Assembly (NCBI GenBank): GCA_900239685.1
Contig: OENT01000040.1
Span: 62,001-126,000, forward strand
Length of the DNA stretch: 64,000 nucleotides
Direction: 5' to 3'
From: Rotaria macrura
Lineage: Eukaryota > Rotifera > Eurotatoria > Philodinida > Philodinidae
Position numbers and translations under genes: made by a program. The notes below the pieces were generated by a model. That model had not been told where the DNA came from and did no database searches. It saw nothing but the letters and a program-made list of their open reading frames with translations. The first letter of the stretch is position 1, and each line of letters opens with the position of its first letter. This document shows positions 37,310 to 47,669 of this stretch, piece after piece.

Positions 37310-39946
37310 TCATTTTTTGGCAGTCAAAGGGTGAATATTTCTCTTAACTGTTTGTATATTGACATGTGTCGGTGGAAGATATTTCTCATAAACAGTCAAA
37401 GCTTGTTGTAAATAATGAAGAGATATTTTCGATTTTTGCATTTGTTTGTGTGTCATTCCGATATTGTTCAAACTATCACCAATACTAACATGACCAGAAG
37501 GATAAATCTTTTTTCGAATTTTTAATGCACATTCATGATAGGCAAGAGCTTTCTTATACTTTTTTTGTTGATGAAGAATATTACCTATATGATTAAGACT
37601 GTAAGCTGTATCCGAATGACCAGCAGGAAATAATTTCTGTTGTAGTTTGAGTGCATGCCGGTGATAATGTAAGGCAACATCATATTTCTCCTGTCGTTCA
37701 AAAATGCAACCAATATTACTGAGAGAACGAGCAATATCGACATGACACGGCAGATAAAATTTCTCTTGAATTTCAAGTGCTTGCAAGTAATATTCGAGAG
37801 CGGCATCATATTTACTGTTTTGATATAAAACATTGCCAATATTACTCAAACTTTCAGCAACATCAATATGATCCGATGAATAATATTTTCTTCGTATGCT
37901 AAGTGCTCGCCGATGATAGTACAATGCTTCGTCATACTTCTCACGATTATAATGTATGAGACCCATATTATTGTAAGTACTTGCATAGTTAATATGATTC
38001 GAAGAATACAATGTCTGTTGGATTTTAAGCGCATATCGACAATGTTTAAGCGCCTCTTTATACTTTCCTTGTATATTGAAGATAAGAGCAATGTTGTTAA
38101 GAATTTGAGCAGTGTCACTGTAATTAGTAGGATATAAATTCTGTTGTATTTCAAGTGCTTGTTGATAATGATGAGCAGCTTCATCATAGTTTCCATTTCG
38201 ATATAACATATTACCAATATTGTTTAAATTTCGAGCAATATCAATATGATGAGAAGAATGAAATTTTTTCAATACATTTAATGCTCGTTTATAGAATTCA
38301 AATGCTTCATTATATTTACCTTGCATGTTTAAAATAATAGCAATATTACTCAATATTCTTGCATTATCATTATCATTCAAATCATTAGATTTCTCTTGTA
38401 TTTGTAATGCCAGCTGATAATAATCAAGAGCTTCATCAATCTTACCTTGATTATGCAAGATAATACCAATTTTATTAACCATATAAACTGCATCTCTATA
38501 ATGTGGTGGTTCAACATTGATCAATCGATTATATGCACGATTGCAATAATGCAGTGCCATTTTCCATTCACTTTTCAAAGCTAGAATTCGACCAAAATTA
38601 AATTCAATCCAAGCAATATCTTCGTCATTGTTTGCGATTAATAATTGTTCGAAATACTTTTGTGCTTTATTATATTGATCTAGACAACACATTAAACGTC
38701 CAAAAACAATAAAAATACTTTTTTCTTCAGTCTTCTCTTGTTTTTCTTTCAAATAATTTTTAGCTATATCTTGTCCATCATTTGTTGCATTCATTTTTAC
38801 TATCCATACTTTATCATTAAGTTGAATATGTTTCAATCGAAATGTAGTTTTAACATCGAACAGTATCTGTTGTCTATCAGGATATTCAGTATATTGAGAA
38901 ACATCGGCAAATATGATATTTTCATCTACTGACTGTAGATCACATTCAATTTCGAAAAGAACCGATACAAGATCAATTCGTTTAGTAGATTTCATCACGA
39001 TATTCAAAGCTGATAAACGATTTTGATAAGCTAACAAGTAACCATTCATGGATATGATTTTATTTTCATTTTTTTTTAATTTCACAAATTCTTTTTCTGT
39101 TAATTTCGTTCCACGATAAACGACTAGTGTTTTTTTATTTGTAAACCGATTTTTCTGATGTTCCTGTAAGATATTTACTCTCAGATCATTCATAAAGAAA
39201 CGAATAATATGTAATCGATCGATATCATAAGTTCTGAATGCATCCTTCATCAATTTTGAAATAAATGTTTGTTTAAAATACCAACGAATAGCATCTTCTG
39301 ATCGATAATCTCGTATAAATTCATCGATTGATTTCTTTTGTTTTAAATCATTACAATAATATTGTTGACACATATGAATCATTTGAACTTTGGTTTGTTG
39401 ATAATATGGTAAATGGAAAAGCACATGACTAGCAAACTGAAACCAAAGAAATTGAGCTGAATCTTTTGATAAACATTCTAATGATAGTTGAGATGGATTA
39501 AATAAACTGAATGCTAATAGTTGCTGATTAATAAAATCAATTTCATCTCGAATCGATGTATATAAAGAGTCTAAATCTGTGTATACACCAAGAATCTTTG
39601 AACAAGATATAATTAGATGCTCATAGGTTAATTTTTCAATAGAAATAATAAAAATAGTTTCGATTTGATGAAATACAATAATATGTGGTAAAATTTGACT
39701 TGTACTAGTACCAGATACAATGAAAAGTATCTTTTCTTTATCAACAGATCGAATGAAATCGAGACATGATTCCAGTTCACTATAGAAGACGACATTAGCA
39801 TCAATATCTTCTAGATACATTCTTGTTGGTTGAGTATCTTTATTGAAATTTATGTTGGAATCGTACCAGAGAATAATTATGTTTTCCTGATTCCACTCAT
39901 CATTTGTCATAATAGAATAATAATTAGCTAGTGAAGAATTTTTCAT
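37310..39946 (-). CDS. ADP-ribosyltransferase-fold protein with kinesin-light-chain-type TPRs
   Basis: Single-exon frame of 878 aa from the ATG at 39946; the frame is open a further 21 codons upstream with acceptor-like AGs, so a 5' exon is possible. Residues about 20-135 form a Rossmann-like module (NIIILWYD...KILFIVSG...GVYTDLDSLY) found, to my knowledge, on many bdelloid proteins. Residues about 270-385 resemble an arginine-type ADP-ribosyltransferase (ART) fold: LVVYRG (Arg278), then KIISMNGYL in place of the usual S-T-S strand, then EYPDRQQILFDV where active enzymes have E-x-E before the V/I-L. Residues about 410-870 hold TPRs, the last nine as near-perfect 42-residue units (LNNIG..L...KYDEAL.YY..AL.I). 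The TPRs should bind partners or substrates. Loss of the catalytic Glu predicts little or no transferase activity. Flanked by transposons on both sides. Confidence 0.8.
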   Translation of the reverse strand: MKNSSLANYYSIMTNDEWNQENIIILWYDSNINFNKDTQPTRMYLEDIDANVVFYSELESCLDFIRSVDKEKILFIVSGTSTSQILPHIIVFHQIETIFIISIEKLTYEHLIISCSKILGVYTDLDSLYTSIRDEIDFINQQLLAFSLFNPSQLSLECLSKDSAQFLWFQFASHVLFHLPYYQQTKVQMIHMCQQYYCNDLKQKKSIDEFIRDYRSEDAIRWYFKQTFISKLMKDAFRTYDIDRLHIIRFFMNDLRVNILQEHQKNRFTNKKTLVVYRGTKLTEKEFVKLKKNENKIISMNGYLLAYQNRLSALNIVMKSTKRIDLVSVLFEIECDLQSVDENIIFADVSQYTEYPDRQQILFDVKTTFRLKHIQLNDKVWIVKMNATNDGQDIAKNYLKEKQEKTEEKSIFIVFGRLMCCLDQYNKAQKYFEQLLIANNDEDIAWIEFNFGRILALKSEWKMALHYCNRAYNRLINVEPPHYRDAVYMVNKIGIILHNQGKIDEALDYYQLALQIQEKSNDLNDNDNARILSNIAIILNMQGKYNEAFEFYKRALNVLKKFHSSHHIDIARNLNNIGNMLYRNGNYDEAAHHYQQALEIQQNLYPTNYSDTAQILNNIALIFNIQGKYKEALKHCRYALKIQQTLYSSNHINYASTYNNMGLIHYNREKYDEALYYHRRALSIRRKYYSSDHIDVAESLSNIGNVLYQNSKYDAALEYYLQALEIQEKFYLPCHVDIARSLSNIGCIFERQEKYDVALHYHRHALKLQQKLFPAGHSDTAYSLNHIGNILHQQKKYKKALAYHECALKIRKKIYPSGHVSIGDSLNNIGMTHKQMQKSKISLHYLQQALTVYEKYLPPTHVNIQTVKRNIHPLTAKK
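37320..38490 (-). repeat. Coding tandem repeat, 126-bp unit, 9 copies
   Basis: Nine units of 42 codons encoding TPRs within the ART/TPR gene. Units keep length exactly but differ at many third positions, so the array is old or under selection, not a recent slippage product. Confidence 0.7.
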
Positions 39947-40514
39947 ATTTCTAGGCAATAATTTATCACTTATCAACGTACATAATCTGAAAACTCTGTT
40001 GAACAACAAAAAACTAAAGTACTATTAAACATATGTTACGATAAAGAAACAGACGAAAAGAATGAGAATATTCTTTCTTTTTTACTTAAAAACTGAAGAC
40101 AAGAACATTTTTGAAACCGCTCGTTAGTACTATTCGTTGTACGCATTTTCTTTTTCTTGCTTTACTATCTTTTTTCTTCGTATAGTTTTTCTTGCTTTTA
40201 TCTTTTCTTTTTCGTCTACGATGACTTACTCTTTATCATTATTATTTGCTTTAAGTCTTCCCCTTTATCCTTGCAATATCTGCTATTAATAACAATATGT
40301 TGAGTGAATATACAAAAGAATATAACTAGTTATACAATACATAAAAATAAGTAGATATTTATACTTGCACTCAATAAAATGGATTACATTCTTTAGTAGT
40401 ATATTGAAGATATGCACTATCTTATCATCCCCTATACATTTAAAGTAGAAAACTTCCTCTGAAAGAGCATGCTTCGTCAGAAGTAAAATACGCCAATTAT
40501 CCGATGGAAGACTA
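39947..40514. other. Upstream region of the ART/TPR gene
   Basis: Pyrimidine-rich plus strand (TTTCTTTTTC tracts at 40070-40220). No exon supported. The minus-strand open frame at 40286-40678 overlaps a MITE and is not a gene. Confidence 0.4.
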
Positions 40515-40718
40515 ATCCCCCAGGTCGAACAAGCACGGTCGTAAATGACCGTATACGGAAAAATACATGGTCCAATATTACGATCGTATATCTCTGTGTC
40601 GTATACAGGCAAATACGGCGATATACCACCGTAATACTGGGCCATGTAAAACGCTATAATACGACAGTATGTGGTCATTTACAGCCGTATACGAAGTCCG
40701 TAATCGTCAAACTGGGCC
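40515..40718. mobile_element. Palindromic TA-flanked MITE (copy 1)
   Basis: About 204 bp between TA dinucleotides (40513-40514, 40719-40720). Ends CCCAGGTCGAACAAGCACGG and, on the other strand, CCCAGTTTGACGATTACGG. The interior is rich in GTATACGG, CGGTCGTAAA and matching inverted copies. It is related in ends and core to the better-preserved copy at 42422-42721. Confidence 0.65.
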
Positions 40719-40784
40719 TAGATGATTTTCGAAAAGAAAACTTCGCTCCATTATTTATTGATATTTACTGGTCAGTGAATTTTC

Positions 40785-41075
40785 AGCACGGGAAAGTTAA
40801 GCACACAGGGGCGTACCGAAGTCTCGAGAGCAGACAGGGAGTAACCACCCCCCATATCAATGTTTCAAAAGCAGGGGACCTATGATCTTTATTCATATCA
40901 ATTCAGCTACTATCGTACCCAGAAAAGAGCTTTTTTTCAAGTTTTTTTGTACCAAAAACACAAAATTTTCAAAAGCAGGGGGTGTTACGTCCCCCCCCCC
41001 CCGCACTCGATACGCACCTGTGAGCACGGAACGTTAAGCACAGAGCGTTCAGCACGAGGAAAGATGAGCGTAAAA
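40785..41075. repeat. Short tandem repeat, about 14-bp unit, split by a MITE
   Basis: AGCACGGGAAAGTTA and AGCACA lie left of the MITE; AGCACGGAACGTTA, AGCACAGAGCGTTC and AGCACGAGGAAAGATG lie right of it. The units share the AGCAC start and GTT-like end, so the element landed inside a pre-existing small array. Confidence 0.6.
40806..41020. mobile_element. hAT-like MITE
   Basis: A 215-bp unit with inverted ends CAGGGGCGTACCGAAG and CAGGTGCGTATCGAGTG. Flanking octamers TAAGCACA (40798-40805) and TGAGCACG (41021-41028) match at 6 of 8. Inside are a direct repeat TTTCAAAAGCAGGGG (twice) and a run of 14 Cs (40991-41002 plus neighbours). No ORF. Because it lies in an AGCAC repeat array, part of the flank match could come from the array. 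Confidence 0.65.
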
Positions 41076-42419
41076 ATCTGTACATCAGGTTTATTGAACA
41101 AAACAAACTTAGAAAAATAGTCAATCAATACACTAACAATAGAAAGTTTGTCACTATAACATCTAGCGTTTCTTGAGTATTAAGTGCGCGAGAAATGATT
41201 TAGTCGTTGAATTCTCGAAGTTCATGTTTAGTACCATCGAATGCACGTATGAAACGTCGGTGATCTGACAATAGCATTGAAATAATAAAAGTGTAAAATC
41301 TTTAATGTTAATGATGAGACGAATACTTATTACATCACCAGTAAGTTTTCTCGGTTATGTACCAGTCCATGATGTATTAATAGCCATCGAGATTCAACAG
41401 TGGTTTTTGTTTCGTTGGTCCAGCTATGTAAATAGCTGTCATATTTTAAAAATCGATAATGTTTCAGAGTAACAGGGTTCTTGTATGAATTTATACGGTT
41501 GAGGAAAAATTATTTTTTTTCCGCCATAGCAGTGCCATTTAATTGGATTATCATAACACTGGTTATTACTTTGTGTGATCCAATAATATACACTTTTACT
41601 CAAATAAACACGATCATCATTCGTTCAATGTCATCTAATTACGCTCATCGTTCCTTGTGCTTATCAATCCTAGTGCTCAACTTTCCAGTGCTGAATGTTC
41701 CGTTTCCAGATATTTACAACAGAATCGTACAAAGACAAAGTCAAATGGTGCTTTGTTATAAATTCGTTAATGTAATACTGTTTGGAAAAATAATTCTTAA
41801 CGATTAGTATTGACATATCGAGCTTACAATGAATATTCTATCATTCAATAGAACGAATAGTGTGTGCTAATGATACGACAGAATTTCATCGTCAAAAAGT
41901 AATATTCACAAAAATTCAATCCTAATATCCATAGAATAGATCTTGAAAATTATCCTATAGAATTTTTAGCGTTTCAACAATGATTATGATTTAATGCCGA
42001 ATGCTTCGCCTGTATATTACTGCCTCCTTTCGTAAAGTGTTATCATGATTAATGATAGTGGAATAAGTTGAAGTAAGCATGTGTTGCACCAGAACAGATT
42101 GGCAGATTAAAAACAACTGAATAGCGAAATTTCGATCGCATTGTTTTTACTGGTTTTTAAATTTGATTTCAGAGTAGTATGAAACCATGTTGTGAGAAAA
42201 TGGCCAGTTGACTAAAAACGAGCACATGGAATCGAACCAATACAAATTTGAATAGAATATCAAAAGGAATTCAAGGCAAAAGTTTTCTGTTTTCGAATGA
42301 CTCATATTTACTCGCCCTCGTATATACTACGAATGATGAAATCTGATTCAAGTATATATGTAATTTATTGTTCGAAGTTAGGATACTTTAATAATTCATA
42401 AATACAATGACTACGTTTC
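41076..42419. other. Non-coding stretch
   Basis: About 1.3 kb, AT-rich, no supported exon. The 108-codon plus-strand frame at 41481-41807 has no recognisable domain or splice context and I do not call it. Confidence 0.4.
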
Positions 42420-42421
42420 TA

Positions 42422-42721
42422 CCCAGGTCGAACACAACGATCCGTAAACGGTCGTATACGATGAAAATACAGCCCGTTACGGCGTCATATTATCCCGTTT
42501 TAACATGATCAGTAATACGGCAGTATTTTCTATAGAATACGATAGTATTAAGCTATCTTTACTTGGGTTTTACGGCGTATATACGGTGTCCATCTACGGC
42601 CGTAATACGGGCCATGTTAAAACGCCATAATATGGCTCAAAACGGTAGTTTTACTGTGGAATACGATGTAAAAACGACCGTTTACGATACTGTTTACGGA
42701 GGCCGTTGTGATCGATCTGGG
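42422..42721. mobile_element. Palindromic TA-flanked MITE (copy 2), mariner-type ends
   Basis: Exactly 300 bp between TA dinucleotides (42420-42421, 42722-42723). Ends CCCAGGTCGAACACAACG and, on the other strand, CCCAGATCGATCACAACG: 16 of 18 identical. Pairing continues inward (CCGTAAACGGTCGTATACG and its partner; CGTTTTAACATG and CATGTTAAAACG), so the whole element can fold into one long hairpin. No coding capacity. The TA duplication points to Tc1/mariner-like mobilisation. Confidence 0.82.
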
Positions 42722-42723
42722 TA

Positions 42724-43397
42724 GTGGTCTATCTGCTTGTTGTGCTCTATTGCAAGAGAAGCATGAAATTGTTTGAACCATTTATCTCTGATCGAATTCT
42801 GAATTAACCGTGGTGACTAATCTGTAATTCTAATCGTTTGCAATGATAATTGCAGTCAATCTGCAAAAACTCGCGTTACGATGATAATCATTGTCACATT
42901 TGCGAAATTGCATTAGAAAACAATTTTTCACAAATTCCGACACCACAACACACGATCGAGAAGAGGAAAACACTGATTTTTCCCAAGAATTTTCATGTTA
43001 AAAATCGACTGTCAGTAGTCAACTGAGTCATTTATTTCAGTTCAAAATATGAAATAAAATTCATGTAAAGAAACATGTATATCTTAATAGGTTCATCAAC
43101 TTCGAAATCGCTGATTTTTTTAATGTAATTTGATACATGTGATGATTTGAATTTGTTTTCCTAACATCCATCACCAAATGATCATTAAAAGTGATCACAT
43201 TCCCATTGAATTACATTTCAAATAAAACTGAAGAGTTCGATTTCTTATAAATTGATTATTATTATTTCAGACTACAAAACTAATTTGTAAGTATAAATGG
43301 TTCTGAATAAAAATTAAAAAAAATACATCAATATTAAAATTTAACAGTCGAGTCTATCATCCTATCCTGACTAATTATATTTTATCTGACACATTGT
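42724..43397. other. Intergenic stretch
   Basis: AT-rich, no gene seen; includes the likely 3' UTR of the following minus-strand ORF. Confidence 0.4.
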
Positions 43398-44366
43398 TTA
43401 AGCAACGGTAGCCAAAGCCAACAAATGTTGTCGACGATGAGTGCGCGGTCGCTTATATTTACAAGAGTTTTCATATCGATTGAAGAGGAAATTCAAGTTT
43501 TGATTGGTCATCATTACTATATCCTCTAGTGTATATTCATTAAGAGTATCTCTTTCATCTTCTAGTTCAGCCAGCACTTCTTCCTTTGTAAATATTGGCT
43601 GAATTAATGTTGGGGTTGCTAAATTCTGCACTTTTGAAAATCCAATCTTCAATGTTCGACGCCGATGTTTCAATGACTTGTGATTCGAACGTTTTTCTTT
43701 GACAACCTTTGGAGGAAGATTTACTTGCCATCTGTAGAGACTACATGTGGGATACGCATCGGTATTTCTTATGAATCGTTGCCATTGATTTTGTAGTACA
43801 TGTTTAATAATAGCGATACGTGAGTCATCTTCTGTTGCAAGAATAACCCAAAGACCATGAATTGTTTGAATTGCTTCTAAGTAATTCGAACATTTAGCTA
43901 CCAAGTCATACATGTTGCAGATGATTTCATTTGATAACTCGTTAGTTATTTTTGATGTAATGAATTGAAAATCAACATGATGAATTTTTTCTAAACTACG
44001 TAGTTGTTGAGCTTGCTCAGAAATGAATTGATTGGATATCTTAGCTTCTGTTTTTGAATCATATATAGCAGGAAAAGACAATATTTGATAATGATGAATT
44101 TTCGATGGTAACGGTTGAGCATTCGTTGTTATATATTTTTTTAAATCAAGTCGGAGACAAATGAGTCGCAATTCATTAATATCCATTGACGTTAGAAGTG
44201 ATTCTTTCTTTGACTGTACCATACTATTTGTTTTGTTAGGACATGAACAACAATGTCTCGGAAGTTGTCGCAAAGTTAAAACAGAAAATTCATTCGTTTT
44301 CCGTAGTTGATTAATAGTCGCATGAAATTTGGAACGAAAATGATGATCATGAACGAAACACACCAT
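43398..44366 (-). CDS. Unrecognised basic protein, 322 aa
   Basis: An uninterrupted frame from an ATG at 44366 to a TAA/TTA-complement at 43398. I do not recognise it. Near the N-terminus is a His/Cys cluster (HDHHFRSKFH, then HCCSCPNKT). The middle is helical and Leu-rich (SLEKIHHVDFQF, NYLEAIQTIHGLWVILAT). A basic bipartite stretch KEKRSNHKSLKHRRR suggests nuclear targeting, and the C-terminus is again basic (KYKRPRTHRRQH). A chance ORF of this length in AT-rich DNA is very unlikely. The frame stays open for seven codons upstream, so an extra 5' exon is possible. It sits at the edge of the transposon island; a domesticated or decayed mobile-element ORF is an alternative I cannot test. Confidence 0.55.
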   Translation of the reverse strand: MVCFVHDHHFRSKFHATINQLRKTNEFSVLTLRQLPRHCCSCPNKTNSMVQSKKESLLTSMDINELRLICLRLDLKKYITTNAQPLPSKIHHYQILSFPAIYDSKTEAKISNQFISEQAQQLRSLEKIHHVDFQFITSKITNELSNEIICNMYDLVAKCSNYLEAIQTIHGLWVILATEDDSRIAIIKHVLQNQWQRFIRNTDAYPTCSLYRWQVNLPPKVVKEKRSNHKSLKHRRRTLKIGFSKVQNLATPTLIQPIFTKEEVLAELEDERDTLNEYTLEDIVMMTNQNLNFLFNRYENSCKYKRPRTHRRQHLLALATVA

Positions 44367-47300
44367 GATAATAGGTAATAAAAGCAATGCATCCTTCTCT
44401 AATATGTTTCAATATTTTATAGTACTTGAATGGGGGAAAACCGAATGTCGCAATTACAGACAAAATTCATACATTATATTGTGTAATCAAGCTCGAAGCG
44501 AATTTCAAGAATGTTTGTCATACGTTGTGAGTCATTGAAAATAACCATTGTAACTGAATTTCACAATAGCAAGAGCAAATCGATTACCATTATTTCCCAT
44601 GTTTTAGTGTTAGTGGGAAAATATTGAAAACTGTCGTTCATACTGATGCAATACTGAGTCAAATATTTTCATTATATTTAACACAAGAAAAAAAATTTAC
44701 ATTTGAGTCATTTGTAAGAGATAATAAATAGGTTTGTACTAGTAAATAACATCAAAGATAAGAATCACAAGAAATATTGCAAATTAAGTACGGATAGAAA
44801 ATAAACAGTTTTGCAACAACTTCCAAAGTAAACACATTCCAAAATTAATTTCTACAAAATACAAATAGACAAGTAGTTTATGATGGCTTCTTTTTACAGT
44901 TGACTATCATCAATATCGATAATATATTAATAGAAATTTTCTTAATATGTTTATTGTTTCAAGGATTGGTGCTGTCCGACACGCTTATTTTTCTTGACAA
45001 GCACCTGTTAAAAGTCAATCATACAATATGAAATCGGCACAATCTATAAACATGCCTGTACATTGGAAAACAACAAAAGGATATTAGTAAAAGTCGAATA
45101 AATCTTGTAATCAGAAGAATCGACTTGTTCAGATTAAAGATAACTGACGTAGATAATGATAATTGATGAGGTTCCGATAAGGGTGAAAAAGCGATACTTC
45201 ATCTACTTCCAAAACATTTTGAAGTACAAGGAAGTAAAATGAAACATCTTGGACGATGAATTAGATATACAACAATTCCAAATCCTGTCAATTCTAATGC
45301 CTCGAACCGACTGGAGTTGACTTTCTCTCAAGTATGACCATCGATGAGCGGAATCAGTTTACTTGACCAAGGAATCAGGTCCAACATTTCGAGACAACCA
45401 CTCAGGATTCAGATTTATCCTCATCGATTACATTTAGTGAAGACTGCACCCAATCCTACCTTCTCTCCAAAATCTATTTTTGACATGCTAAAGAAGATAT
45501 TTCTGAAACTTTTCATAAATGTTGGGTCCGTAAAAGTAAACCTACGAATGCTGTTTTAATGCCATAAATCTCTGATTTCCAGAGTTTTCTAGAGATCAAC
45601 AATCAAAACGACCCCTCGGCCCGTGCTAATTTATTTTCACTATACTTCCGGGTGCAGAACAAGGGATTCTTTGATTTGCAGGAGTACTATATAGGCCTTC
45701 ACATGAGTGAATGAGAATTTAAAAAATTACTTTCTTCGATTTAGAGTCGTTCAAAGGCAAAAACTTTCGAAATCCAATCAGAAAATAGTTGGAAAACCCA
45801 GCATTTTTTTGACTTTCGCCATTAAATAGAAAAATCTTTTTCTTCATCCAAAACACTGAACATATACATCGGTTGAAAACAAATGTACCTATCTAGGATG
45901 AATCATATTAAAAGAATTTGTTCGGAGATCGGTCCGTCCGTCCTATAAAAATGAACTTTGAGAAAGTTAATAAATAGGTTGAAAAACTTTGTTAAACACT
46001 TAATGAAGAAAATAATAATCCTAGCGGTTTTCTAGGAATCTATGACATTGCAATCATACTAAGTGTATAGAGAAACCTGTATTCTAAACATTTTAGCATT
46101 TCCGATAGTTGTATAAGCAGGAGACCAAGTTTTTAATCACGGACGTACATGCCCCTATAGATGCCACTGTAGACCGAAAAACATTTATAACCTATTGCAA
46201 GGACCCTATCTCGATTTGAAAATTTGGATACATACGTAACTTGATGCAATGAACACGATATAGTACTATCAGGTGATGATCAATGTTATGAGTACGATTT
46301 TGAAATTAAACTGTATTGTTTCAAGAACTTCTCGACCTTAAATCGTGTCATGCGAAAGAAGTCTATTGTTGATTGCGTGTAAGAATTCATTCTATTGAAT
46401 TCACAGGTAATATCTACATAGATTAAAATAAATTGCATGACCAAAGAATGTACGAGTTTTATTTCGATGAATTTCAACGTGCAAACAGAAATTTAAAAAA
46501 AGAGGCATAAATATTCTCTTCATTTTCTCTTTTCAAGCACAAAAGCTAGCAATTATGCAAGGATAACAAAAAATAAAACATGTATATGCCATGTAAGCAG
46601 AACCCGTTAATCATCTGCTTCCCTTGTAATCTAAAAGTAAAAAATGAAATAATGATCTCAATAATTTTCAACGTTTACTTTCATTTATAAACCATTCATA
46701 TCCTATGATGCGTTATTAGAGTTTCTCGGGAAGTCCTTTAACTTTCCGCACACCGAAGTTTTCCGGAAACTCAAAATCGATGTCAGATAATCCAATATGA
46801 CTTTTCACACAATAAAATTTGCAGCGTACTAAAATTATTTTCCGGAACTGCTATTGGACTTTACCGAAACAAAATCCGATTCCAAAGCTCGAAAACAATA
46901 TCCAGAAAATCATGTATTTTTAGAAACCAATAAAAAATCTCGGGAATTTTAAAACAACTTTCCACTATGCCAATCAACTTCTCAAAAAGAGAAATAAATT
47001 AAACATTACCCGACAACTTTAACATCGATGGAGAACATCAAAGATTATGTGCTAAATACAGCACCTCCTCAAACAACATGTGCCCATTTCGAGGGTAACT
47101 ATACACCAAGAGAAGAAAATGAAACAACCACTTCCTTTAAAAATGCAACATCTTTCTTATAAGACATTCTCTCACATAACATAAAGCGAATCCTCAGACA
47201 CAATCACATGATATAATCTACTACCAGAACCACGCATATCATGTTCTTCCACTAGAGGGAAGGCATGTGCAAAACCGATGACAAACTCCCGGAAGCAGTA

Positions 47301-47669
47301 AACTAAGTAAATGGCAACTAGATCCCTTAAATCAAATAAACCACGTTACACCCAGTGGAAGAGTTCGTGAGGACAGAAGTACTTATCATACAGACTCTCA
47401 TCCAATCAAGCACGAAAAAAACCAAGTTTGGGTGCGGTGAAGGGTGGAGGCATCTGAAAGACATAGACCCACACCCACACCCTTTTCACCAGATAGAATT
47501 CATTTGAAAAATTGAATTTCTCAAGTATTTGCTCTCATTATGCCCATTATACATCGCTACCTGTAAAGCCCACAAAAAATTAGTTTCCTGGAAATTAATC
47601 GAATGCATCAGATCGAAAAATCCAACCAAATCATAAATTCTCTTGTCATTCATTGAAAAGTCTTGGATA
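44367..47669. other. Gene-free stretch, partly with strand asymmetry
   Basis: No supported exon. From about 46700 to 47480 the plus strand becomes A- and C-rich and T/G-poor, unlike its surroundings, without a long open frame. 45600-46200 holds mixed sequence with short GC-richer patches. Confidence 0.4.

Noticed and set aside
37585..38217. Minus-strand frames of 84 and 123 codons inside the TPR gene
   Set aside because: Out-of-frame shadows of the 126-bp coding repeat.
40286..40678. 130-codon minus-strand frame
   Set aside because: Most of it lies within the palindromic MITE at 40515-40718.
41481..41807. 108-codon plus-strand frame
   Set aside because: No recognisable domain, mixed hydrophobic composition typical of AT-rich random sequence, no supporting splice sites.
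42210..42250. AATCGAACC resembling a tRNA B box
   Set aside because: No A box or cloverleaf could be built around it.
46145..46165. hAT-like end CAGTGGCATCTATAGGGG (minus strand)
   Set aside because: No partner end or target duplication could be found within 2 kb.
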